Shown one piece after another: positions 1-9,098 of a DNA stretch of 64,000 nucleotides. Origin of the DNA: Thelephora terrestris (taxonomy: Eukaryota; Basidiomycota; Agaricomycetes; Thelephorales; Thelephoraceae); contig WIUZ02000006.1 in assembly GCA_015956445.1 (NCBI GenBank), forward strand, positions 1,054,001-1,118,000. Reading direction: 5' to 3'. How positions within the stretch are numbered: the first letter of the stretch is position 1; every line of letters starts with the position of its first letter. The notes under the pieces were generated by a model, which saw only the letters and a program-made list of their open reading frames with translations, made no database searches and was not told the origin of the DNA. Both the position numbers and the translations under genes were made by a program.

Positions 1-911
1 CCAGTGCACGGTGAACAATCAACGACCGGAGTGACCTCGATCGTCTTCTTGGTGCCCTTGCACGCCTCCATGAATGAAATCCCAATGGATGCTTCAAGAT
101 CGGACCCTTTCGCATGATGGGAACGTGCACGAGTACCACTTGAAAAACCGCCTCCAAACAGGTGCTCGAATAGATTCGATTGCGACCCCTCAGAAGCATC
201 AAAGAACGGATTGAACCCCCCACCGAACCCGGGAAAGCCACTACCGAAGGGATTCTGACCGGAAGCATCGGGATCAAAACCAGGCTGCTGGGATGCAGAT
301 CCATACTGATCATAGGCGGCACGCTTCTTGTCGTCCTTGAGGATCTATCATTGGGGGTGCGCACGATTTAGTCGGGCCGGGCGAGGGCGGGCAATAGACA
401 AGTACACGTACTTCGTATGCTTCTTGTATTTCCTGGAATTTTTCCCTCGCGTTTTTATCAGGGTTCGTATCAGGATGAAATTTTCGAGCCAGCTATCTAG
501 CGTGTCAGACGCGTCCGAGCGCGATAAACTTAGCAACTGTGTTGCCAAACGCACAGAGAAATATATTTTCTTTACTTCGGCTGCAGTGGCATCCTTTTTG
601 ACGCCAAGCACCTGATACGGATCCTTGGGCGCTGACAGAGGTGTTGAGGCATGGAAGTTTCGCTGGTTTCCAATATGGGAGAGTCAGCAGGACCGGACGG
701 GAAAACATGTGAGATTGAAACGTACCCTGGATGATTGGGAGGGCCCGGTTACTGTCACGACCTTGTTCAATAGCCTGCGGGTGGCAAGGTTGCTTCTACG
801 CGCTCCGGTATGAGTTGTGAGGGTCCGTAGGCAAGTCAGAGAGCGGTGACCGGAACAGGTACTCCAGGTAATGAAAGAAGAGATGCTCGCAGACGTAGCC
901 AGCCCAGCCAT
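1..911 (-). CDS. MDJ1: Mitochondrial DnaJ co-chaperone Mdj1 (3' part beyond window)
   Basis: Type I Hsp40 that stimulates mitochondrial Hsp70 in the matrix. Exons (minus): 726-911, 555-631, 412-492, 1-344, running off the window edge. The J domain is rebuilt across three exons: DPYQVLGVKKDATAAEVKK, then LARKFHPDTN with the HPD motif, then ILKDDKKRAAYDQYG. A Gly/Phe-rich linker follows (GFPGFGGGFNPF), then the start of the substrate domain (SIGISFMEACKGTKKTIEV) and the first CxxC of the zinc region (CSPC). The N-terminus from the ATG at 911 is rich in Arg, Ser and Thr and almost free of acidic residues, as in a mitochondrial presequence; with the family order this points to Mdj1. The acceptor of the second exon is ambiguous (631 or 622) because the phase with exon 1 fits only the later AG. 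The family is certain, the 5' exon less so. Confidence 0.88.
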
Positions 912-1123
912 TACACCCAGATTGCGATTGAAAACGGAGCAAAAGACACAAGCAAGAGTAAAGAGCAGGGAGGTGAAGAGTGTCTCGACGTCGGAGGTCA
1001 GACTCGGAAGACTGCTTCTGGTGTTTGGCCATGTTTGTATTCTACCTCTTTCCTGATCAATCTATTCCTTTCCGTCTATTCCACCCGCCTCGTCCAGCAC
1101 TTTGCAGTCCTCAACGATGATAT

Positions 1124-1616
1124 TCACGACGACGACGACGACGACGACGACTCTGGTGGTCGCCGGTGACTCCACCACGATTTTCCGTAGCTGACCTATG
1201 GATCCAATACCAATCACGGTCAACAGAGTGCGATCGGCTTCGCCAGCACTCACTAGAATTTCTTCGCCCTTCTTGATCGCTTCACCGCCTGTCCAGATGC
1301 TCATTCGAAGTTCGCCGTTATCGCCACGCCTTTCTTCAAATTGAGCGTTGGGCTTCCCGCAGATTCCGCGGTAATCGTTTATGAAACGTCCTTCGTTCCC
1401 CATCGCAGAGGCGTCGACCCCAACGCTTACTGAGCCATCTGGAGCGCGATACAATGATAAATCGTAGTCCGACGACGGCCTATCATCGCAATGAACTTCG
1501 CCCAGATAATCCAGCAGATACGTTCGTAGCGGTATCTTCTTCGCCGCAAATAATCCGAATTGTCCCACAGCCTGCTCGAGTTGTAGATCCAATCGCTTCA
1601 GTTTGATACTTTCCAT
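1124..1616 (-). CDS. Small SET-domain protein
   Basis: Putative lysine methyltransferase of 144 residues, exons 1254-1616 and 1124-1195. Almost the whole protein is a SET domain: GLFAAKKIP, LLDYLGEVHCDDRP, then GNEGRFINDYRG (the conserved NHxC-like region, here ND), and GEEILVSYGKSWW after splicing of a 58-nt intron. The splice is phase 0 and restores the conserved VSYG motif, which an unspliced reading loses. There is no pre-SET or post-SET cysteine cluster, so the substrate is unknown; compact SET proteins of this kind are common in basidiomycetes. The C-terminus after the SET domain is a run of eight serines coded by a TCG repeat. The start at 1616 is the first ATG and lies 324 bp from the divergent casein kinase gene. 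Confidence 0.82.
1128..1151. repeat. (GAC)8 trinucleotide microsatellite
   Basis: Eight perfect GAC units. On the minus strand they read TCG and code the poly-serine tail of the SET protein just before its TGA. Length changes in units of three would alter only the tail. Confidence 0.95.
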
Positions 1617-1940
1617 CGCTTTTACAAACTAAATGCACTTGCTGGATGATTAGACGGCCCGGTAATCTTACGGATGACAATGAACGATGACTGCGGTTTG
1701 ATGTGCCCATGAGAATCTGGGAGCCGTTGTCCTTTGATAATATCAAGGATATCCTTGCTGACAGAGGAGTGGTATTTTTGGGTAGTAAGATATCGGATAT
1801 TCTTTGGCCAGTGTGGCGGCGTGTAGGATGAGGGAGAGCGAGACATTGCCGTGTCGGAGGCCGGCTATCGCTGATTTGATTGGCTGTTCGCATCCTCTCT
1901 CTCAGCGACCACCACCACCGGCGTCGTCAATTCTTCCGCG
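1617..1940. promoter_or_regulatory. Divergent intergenic region SET / CK2 alpha
   Basis: 324 bp between the two start codons, which point away from each other, so it should contain both promoters. No clear TATA box or repeat was seen. Short ORFs on both strands lack codon or family support. Confidence 0.5.
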
Positions 1941-3414
1941 ATGGGCAGAACGCCGACAAAATCTGTCGCGAGAGTCTATGCCGATGTCAACGGGAAGCTC
2001 GGCCCTTCCTGGCACGAATACGGTCGGTTGCGCTCTTCCCTCTTGACTCGCTCTTCTTGTTTCTGATATCGCTCTGGAAGATAATCTACAGGTCCAGTGG
2101 GGATCCCAAGACCATTACGAGATCGTTCGGAAAGTAGGGCGCGGAAAGTACTCAGAGGTGGGCACAGCTCGTGACGATCATATACTAGAAACATGTCTGC
2201 TGACCGACAACCTCGGCGAAATAGGTCTTCGAGGGCGTTCACATTCTCAACGATGAAAAGTGTATAATTAAAGTCCTCAAGCCCGTTAAGAAGAAGAAGA
2301 TCAAGCGAGAAATCAAAATTCTCCAGAACTTGGCCGGAGGCCCGAATATCGTAGCCCTGCTGGACGTGGTTCGCGATCCGACCTCCAAGATCCCGAGCTT
2401 AATCACGGAGTACATCCACAACGTGGACTTCAAAGTGCTCTACCCTCGATTCACCGATTATGATGTTCGGTTTTACATGTTCGAACTTCTCAAAGTGCGT
2501 GCTTGCTTCTTATATCTTCGAAGAGTGTCACGCCAACCCTGAAATCCGGAAGGCTCTGGACTATTGTCATTCTAAAGGCATCATGCACAGAGACGTCAAG
2601 CCACATAACGTGATGATAGACCACGAGAGGCGGAAGGTGGCGATTTATACCTAAACACGTGTGAGCCTACTAACCGCCCATAAACCCCCGCGTTCTATTC
2701 GCTTCCAGTTACGGCTCATCGACTGGGGCCTAGCCGAGTTCTACCACCCACAGACAGAATACAACGTCCGCGTGGCCTCGCGCTACTTTAAAGGACCGGA
2801 GCTTCTTGTAGATTTCCAGGAGTACGATTATAGCTTGGACATGTGGAGCTACGGGTGCATGTTTGCCTCGATGGTGATTACCGCCCGTCGGACAGGCTCG
2901 TGACACCTTTCCCGCCATGGCTTACTCCTTCGGTCTGTAGATCTTCCGCAAGGAGCCATTCTTCCATGGGCACGATAACTATGACCAGCTGGTGAAGATC
3001 ACGAAGGTTTTGGGTACAGATGGACTCTACCAGTATCTTGAAAAGTACGACATACCCCTCGATGCTCAGTATGATGATCTCCTTGGAAAGTCAGTCACCC
3101 TCTTCGTCGAATCTCCCGCCCGTCGAGTCACTGACCCCCTGACCAACAAAGTTACGCTAAGCGGCCGTGGACGAGGTTCATCACCTCCGAGAACCAGCGG
3201 TACATCTCAAACGAAGCAATCGACTTCTTGGACAAGCTACTGCGTTACGATCATCAAGAGCGACTCACCGCTCGCGAGGCTCAGAGTCACCCGTACTTTG
3301 GTGTGTATCCTCTATTTCCTTAGTAAACCCACCGTGTGTAACCTGTCCGCTTCAGAACCCGTGAGAAACGCTGCAATCATGGATGGGAACAGTAGCGATG
3401 GCTCAGGAATTTGA
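1941..3414 (+). CDS. CKA1: Casein kinase 2, catalytic alpha subunit
   Basis: Constitutive Ser/Thr kinase of nucleus and cytosol, 344 residues in eight exons: 1941-2022, 2081-2157, 2225-2494, 2553-2636, 2709-2873, 2941-3089, 3152-3300, 3356-3414. N-terminus [12 protein letters not shown] is the CK2 signature. Then come the glycine loop VGRGKYSEV (modified, as in CK2), [20 protein letters not shown] with the catalytic Lys and the basic cluster, [10 protein letters not shown] (catalytic loop), DWG instead of DFG (diagnostic of CK2 alpha) and [17 protein letters not shown]. The C-lobe ends [14 protein letters not shown]. Every junction keeps phase; the second exon starts at AT-AAT so that the protein reads [10 protein letters not shown], matching the family. 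It is followed by a long stretch without a named gene. Confidence 0.95.
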
Positions 3415-6400
3415 TACACTGAGGGGCTGCTAACCACCTCTACCCGCTTTAGATTCCTTTCATAATGCACGAGATCAGTTTTTGTATTGCTACGACCGTG
3501 CGAGCGTGTTCTCGCGACGATCGACATTTCGTCTAACCACCCTTTTCGGTGCGTCAATACTGGTGGTCTCCTCCCGCTGGAACTCGTTCTTCATGGTGTC
3601 CTTTCGCGAGCAACGGGAAAGAAGATCGCGTGCCGTGAACACCCTTGTGGTAATTCGTCTGAACCCCCGGCTGCAGTAATAGTGCTTTTGAGACAACACG
3701 AGCGTCGAGTTCCATCCGTTGAATCGTGCCACTGGCTCTGTGGTGTTAGTCGCTCTATCTTTCGCCGCTGACAACTTGGCACGCTCCCCCAAAATGATTG
3801 GCGAAGGTTGACTCTATTTCCTGCATGTGCTCCTACTCGAATTCTTGCTCCTTCAATATCGCAGCGACGATAAGCACGCCTAATAAGCACGCCTAGATCC
3901 CTCGCAGTCATCTTCCATTTTTTCGCAGGGTCTGACGATTTCCGTCGTGTATCACTGACGGGCTGTTCGGAAATTTTGAAGATCAATCCTGCCAACGTGA
4001 GTTACTGTATGTGTCTGTTTATCCGAATCCTCTTTCCATTTCGTTGCGTGAGGGTCGGGAGTACCGGATAGTCTTGTGTCTCACAACTCTACATTCTACG
4101 GCGATCGAGCCCACGTGCACAGTGCCAACCGGCAGCCTCCACATCTATCCCCCGCGGCTTACACTCATCCCGAAGACTGCACATCCGACGTCTCGCCATG
4201 GGTGTACCCTGAAGCAACAACTTTCGGCGGTCTCGCTGAACTTGACCTCGTGCGATGCGCCTGTGGACTACGATGCGCCAGGACAGTTCAAAACAGCGAG
4301 CTTTATAGTCCCCAGCACATCAGCTTCACGTCTGTAAATCTCATCTACTGTGAGCTACGACGGGTTGGGGGCCATGGCCCTCGATTCCGGCAAACGGAAC
4401 TTCAGTATCTTATCATGTGCATCCATAGATGTCGTTTCTTTTGGGGGATGGGGCCGACCGCAGCGCCGCTCGCTGCTTGGTTCGATGGGGGACACGACAT
4501 GGGTGGAAATGAATTCAAAGCGGTCGATGGGATTATTCACGCATTTGGGACGCTAGCAAGTGTGTATTCGCGCGGTTTCAGAGGCTTCTTTCGACGGCGG
4601 TCTCTGCGTAGAGCTCACCGGGGTCGTCTGGGGATTCCGCTCGGCGTTCTTTGCGGCGAGTCGGAGCCAGCTGAGACGCCAACTCGATATTCGATCTACG
4701 ACATTCGACGTTTTGTGCTCGGTATACTAATGCTTGGAACAAGCTGGCGTTTTTTGTAGACGGGGAGGGCAACGAGGTTCCGGGATGTCAGTTTAGATCA
4801 AAGCCAACTCGCCATCATAACCCTCTGCCACTGTGGCGATCAGCAAACTTGTTGCTTCGGTCGTTCAGCAAGAAGTGCCTGGCCCTGTTCCGAGTGGGTT
4901 TTGAGCCTGCAGCCGACTTTTAAAACCAATACGCAGCTCGATTTCGAAAAAAACGCGCTCACTTTTTTCAGTTCCCGGACGGAGCTTGTGCCATGGGATG
5001 GATGCACTTTTATGGCCCCCCCATGGCAGGTGTTTGGTCCATACTTTAGATGCCTGCTTTCGCATAATCACCACATCAGTAAGGATGGTCATCACGCCTT
5101 TGTGCAGATCGTCGTCATGGCTACAATGACCTGAGATTCAGGGTCTACTGTAATCCAAGATTGAATCCCAAAATACTGATCGTCGCGGGAAAAAAGTTCT
5201 GAGATTGTTTCTCAGAAATTGAGCTATGTATCATTTTGCAGGCAGTTATATGCGCACGTTGAGTTCCTTTCGACTTCCCGATTCGAAGTCTTCTACACGA
5301 CTATGTAGTTACTTGGCAAGCGGATTACCGATGTAGTAGCTAACCGGGTGCAGACCGGGTGCCCTCGTTGCTGTGGGTTACGCAGATTAATACCGCCTAG
5401 GAAGCTAGACCTAGGCACATCTACCCCTACATATTCTAGGCTGGAACTACGCGATGGCACTAGCCTACAATCCAAGCCGCTTGCCTCAGGGTCCACCTCT
5501 TGAAATATTTTCACTGGAACGCCCCTCCCATCACACTCCTGTCCCACATCCGAACGCAGGCACCCCGCATCGTGGGGCCTGGCCTGGGACCTGGTCATGA
5601 CTGGCTTCAGGAACATCAAGTCTATTTATCTTTGGGGCGGGACTCCGTGAACGGACCTTGACATAGAGCACGGTCGCGTGGAACCGGGAAGCTGGAGGAT
5701 CATAAACACCAGGTGCACCGACGAGGTCTTCAGGCTCTGAATTTAGCAGCCTTCGTGAATTTAAGCCCCTCAGGCGGGAGTCATGCAAAATGGAGAATCT
5801 CTCGCGATACTAGTGCCAATGTAGTATCTGCCACCGACTCATCATCGATCCTCGACCGAGCTATAGTAGTGGTACTGTCGCCATGAAGATTGAAGGAGCC
5901 CCGTGGGGTGGCGGAGGGTGGCGGGTTATCCTGGAGCCTGTGAATTTGAATTCAAGTCATGCCCAGCGGATCTCAGCCAGGGATCTGACCCTAGCGATCG
6001 GTTTTAGCACAAGGATTATCCGGGGAAGGATCCGCCACTCGGATGTTTATTCTGGCACCTGCCTCCGGATCCCCGTTATTGCCGTTCTCCATACAGTTTT
6101 CGATCATTGTTATTTTTATTTTTCATTCCTATGATTCTGATCTCGACCCCGTCGACTTAGACAATGGTCTGGGTCGGAAGTCGGGTAAATTTCGGAATCA
6201 GATTTCCGGTAGAAACTCAAGGTGAATCGAAAGTAGACCCCCCGGCAATCGCGACGCTATATTTTTTGGGCGGACCCGTCACGTTCTTGGGGTGCTGTGC
6301 GTCGTACAACACTTCATGATCAGAGAACGCTCCCTTATGTCCCTTTTTTTCTGACAGGGTCCAGCAAGCTGCCAAGCCTTATTACCAATGAGATCCTGGT

Positions 6401-6457
6401 GTATCGATACGATTTATTCACTGTCATCGGCTCAGGACATGATCAGGGCTCTCCATC
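3415..6457. other. 3 kb without a recognisable gene
   Basis: Several open frames of 60-227 codons occur on both strands; the longest is 4076-4759 (+). None shows a domain I know or convincing splice continuity. A short tandem duplication of about 12 bp lies near 3880-3904. The 15-mer at 6291 recurs at 6531. The stretch 5290-5880 could be a decayed repeat, but I found no ends or second copy in the window. Decayed sequence or an orphan gene are both possible. Confidence 0.35.
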
Positions 6458-7168
6458 TCAACTTGTGGGATTTGTCATTGTATCCGTGGCCATAGCTATT
6501 TGAAACCAGCGGCATACTGATACTTTTTGAGGTGCTGTGCGTCGTGCAAGTCGACGAGGTCGAGACCAAAACAATAACGATAACAATAATGGTGATTTGT
6601 TAATTCTACAAAAATGATGATAATGATCGAAAGAGCCCGCGCCAAATATGTTCAAAACCGCGATAAACTCAAATTTCCCATACAAATATCGAATGCAGTA
6701 GCAAAACGTACAGACTTGATTCCGTTGCGTAACTATTAGTGAGAGGTACGGCGTAGAGGGGGCGTGAAAAGGTGAAGTCGGGCGTAGGGACGTCCTGAGG
6801 ACGCCTCTGGATGGACGCGGCCCGCGTGACCACTTGCATTCTGGCCGAGACCCATACAAGAGGCCAATCGGGTCATTCCCGACGAAAGCCAACTCTGGGA
6901 CGTTGGATCTTCGGCGGAATGATCTAGTGGCCAGTGAATCGGACCGGCGGGTGCGTTTACGGCTTGCGGTCGTGGACGGGTGGAGGTGATTGTTCGCCCT
7001 AAAAGAGGGGTGCAGCTGAACCACAGGTGCGATGTAGATCAAGGGCATGGGTGGTTTGAGGTACACTTGGTGGCCGGTGGTGTCGTAGGAGGATGTGAAA
7101 TTCAGTGGCCTAAGCTCCGAACGTTGAAACCGATCAAAGGGTGGCTGTGCAACTGCGGATGTTGACAT
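6458..7168 (-). CDS. Unrecognised ORF, 236 codons
   Basis: Single open frame on the minus strand, starting MSTSAVAQPPFDRFQ. It is rich in Arg, Pro and Ser, with no membrane segment or domain I recognise. The last 70 codons contain low-complexity and codon-poor sequence, so a real protein might end earlier through an intron. It lies 69 bp downstream of the membrane-protein gene on the same strand. It may be a chance ORF. Confidence 0.25.
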   Translation of the reverse strand: MSTSAVAQPPFDRFQRSELRPLNFTSSYDTTGHQVYLKPPMPLIYIAPVVQLHPSFRANNHLHPSTTASRKRTRRSDSLATRSFRRRSNVPELAFVGNDPIGLLYGSRPECKWSRGPRPSRGVLRTSLRPTSPFHAPSTPYLSLIVTQRNQVCTFCYCIRYLYGKFEFIAVLNIFGAGSFDHYHHFCRINKSPLLLSLLFWSRPRRLARRTAPQKVSVCRWFQIAMATDTMTNPTS

Positions 7169-7236
7169 TCAGGTCTACCTCAATGATCTGGCCATGGAAG
7201 TACCTTTTTCCGTCGCAAGAGTCCTGTAAGACGGCT

Positions 7237-8214
7237 CTAGGGCGTCGGTGTTGATTGTTGGGGGATTGTTAAAAATTGTGAGGTCTTCCAAGTTGAGAGG
7301 TAGGAGTCGAATGGCACCGCGGGACGAAGATCTTCTTCAGAGCCCAAGCGACGGAGTCCCTCAAGAAAAGAACCTCTCTCGGAGATCCCATTGGCGGATG
7401 AACGCCAGGAACTGATAAACGTTTGCATCCACTGATCACTGATGGGCCACCCAGGATCTGGCGATCGCTTATTGCGATGGATTTCTGAACGATTTTTGGT
7501 CGTGGCCTGGGGGGTCAGTGGCGTAGGTAACACGATTTTGATGTTATTGTGGGGGCGGTGGGGTGCTCCGCGGATGGTACTCGTGGAACCCGTAGAGCTG
7601 TAGGTGGAAAGGATGCGTGACGAGACCGTTGAAGGTTTACGAGAGAGATCGTGCCTTGAGTTTGACGCGGACCTTGAGAGCGAGGAAGAACGTGCGAGAC
7701 GGGTCGTAGAAATGTACCCTTTGTCGGTGGGAACGTGGTCATCTGAGTGAGATATGACCAATACTGGGCAGGGCGGGCTGATGACGGGAATGGGGTGAAT
7801 GGTGGAACCGACGACTGACTCATCAGTGGAGTTTCCGGAGCGAGACGAATCGATGGTCCGAAAACTTGGCATGCGAAGTGGACCCAGCGAGGCTTTCTCA
7901 TTTCCATTAAGGCTTTCTTCATCGAATCCTATACTCTTGTGAGGGAAGTAAGGTCGGGGAAGACACTTGGATTCCCTCTTCCTATGGTATGCGAGGGGTT
8001 GGGTAGAAGGTAGAGGGGAGGGCTTAGAACCGGGCGATCTAAGGAGCAAGACGAGAATAGCGATGGTGCCCAAGACACAAGGGACCGCGAGGGCGATGAC
8101 GGTAACTGTGACGGCGCCCATTCCGGTGCTCAGGAGAAACGGCACGCTGGGCGAGTCTAGTGACCCCCCATGGGGAAGCAGTGTGCCAACCGTCCGTGCT
8201 GATGTGGGGGCCAT
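7237..8214 (-). CDS. Single-pass membrane protein with disordered cytoplasmic tail
   Basis: Intronless, 325 residues from the ATG at 8214 (MAPTSARTVG). After about 35 residues there is one long hydrophobic segment (AVTVTVIALAVPCVLGTIAI, then LVLLL) and then a long tail rich in Ser, Arg and Pro (for example RLARSSSLSRSASNSR). The tail looks disordered and phosphorylatable. An in-frame upstream ATG at 8289 would add 25 residues, but a TATATA element lies at about 8301-8306, only some 12 bp before it, so transcription probably begins downstream of 8289. The layout resembles the many basidiomycete one-pass proteins with a short outer part. Function unknown. Confidence 0.65.
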   Translation of the reverse strand: MAPTSARTVGTLLPHGGSLDSPSVPFLLSTGMGAVTVTVIALAVPCVLGTIAILVLLLRSPGSKPSPLPSTQPLAYHRKRESKCLPRPYFPHKSIGFDEESLNGNEKASLGPLRMPSFRTIDSSRSGNSTDESVVGSTIHPIPVISPPCPVLVISHSDDHVPTDKGYISTTRLARSSSLSRSASNSRHDLSRKPSTVSSRILSTYSSTGSTSTIRGAPHRPHNNIKIVLPTPLTPQATTKNRSEIHRNKRSPDPGWPISDQWMQTFISSWRSSANGISERGSFLEGLRRLGSEEDLRPAVPFDSYLSTWKTSQFLTIPQQSTPTP

Positions 8215-8299
8215 CCCAAGTAACACCCGGGAACAGGTTGACGTAATGTGGGGTGGACTGGGGAAGCAAATCCTTAGCTTAAAGATCAAGTCAATGTCG

Positions 8300-8306
8300 A
8301 TATATA
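8300..8306 (-). promoter_or_regulatory. Probable TATA element of the membrane-protein gene
   Basis: TATATA on the minus strand about 86-90 bp before the ATG at 8214. Its distance argues for that ATG over the one at 8289. Confidence 0.4.
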
Positions 8307-9098
8307 GTATTCACCTGGCCCAGGGAGAAGGGAAAGAGACTCCAACGAGGCACTCCGTTAAGGTGTCACTATTTAAGGACACTGCGTTTGGGGAGGATCG
8401 TGGGCGGAGCACTCTTTCTCATCGCGAGAATAATACCGAAACAGAGGTGAGACGGGACCAACGTTCCCGTGCTGGGGAAGACTTCGCTTCTTGAGCGATT
8501 CAGCGGAACGGATAAACGTTAAACGGGTAGATGTAACGGACCTGAAGCGACATCTAGAAGACCGACGGGCAAACAATGGCGCAGTGAACTGCGAAGTAAC
8601 ATCGATGTCGGAGAAGTCCGACTCGATTTGAAACTTTTGGCCGTTTTCTGCCTGGACCGAGCTGAAAAATTCAGTCACTTCGAAGTGCGTACAGCTGAAA
8701 TGCGACGTAAATCGAGCCACATCCTGCCGCATCCCAGTCGATTTGGGCGACGGAGTCCTGGTTTTGGCAGTGATCACTCCGGCCGATCTTTCCTTGTCGG
8801 TCCGGCCGATCTTTTTGCGATCGTTCCTTCATCAAAACTTGTCCCTCACCTCGGATGGTTCACTCAAACGGATATTTGCAATCGCGGAAGGCCATTCCAA
8901 AACAACACTTGTTGGCGGTTGTCCGTTGGAAAGACCTCAACGCACATCATGCAACTGCGCGTATAACCGTGCCTGCCTACTCGATGGTTAAATACAGACC
9001 AGGCTCGCGTTGGGGAGGAGGGCTTCCTTTCCTCCACGGTCATAGGTTTTGTCCTTCGCGCCTCGAATCCGTGGTTACCTCTTGCACTTTCTGAGTCT
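8307..9098. promoter_or_regulatory. Divergent upstream region of membrane protein and chitinase
   Basis: About 800 bp between divergent genes. Nothing coding recognised. A repeated ggccgatctttt-type stretch occurs at about 8778-8818. Confidence 0.35.

Noticed and set aside
1062-1616. Unspliced 184-codon frame with a poly-valine tail
   Set aside because: It is the SET gene read through its 58-nt intron; splicing restores the VSYGKSWW end.
4076-4759. 227-codon plus-strand ORF
   Set aside because: Long, but no domain, odd composition and no consistent flanking exons; kept only as an open question.
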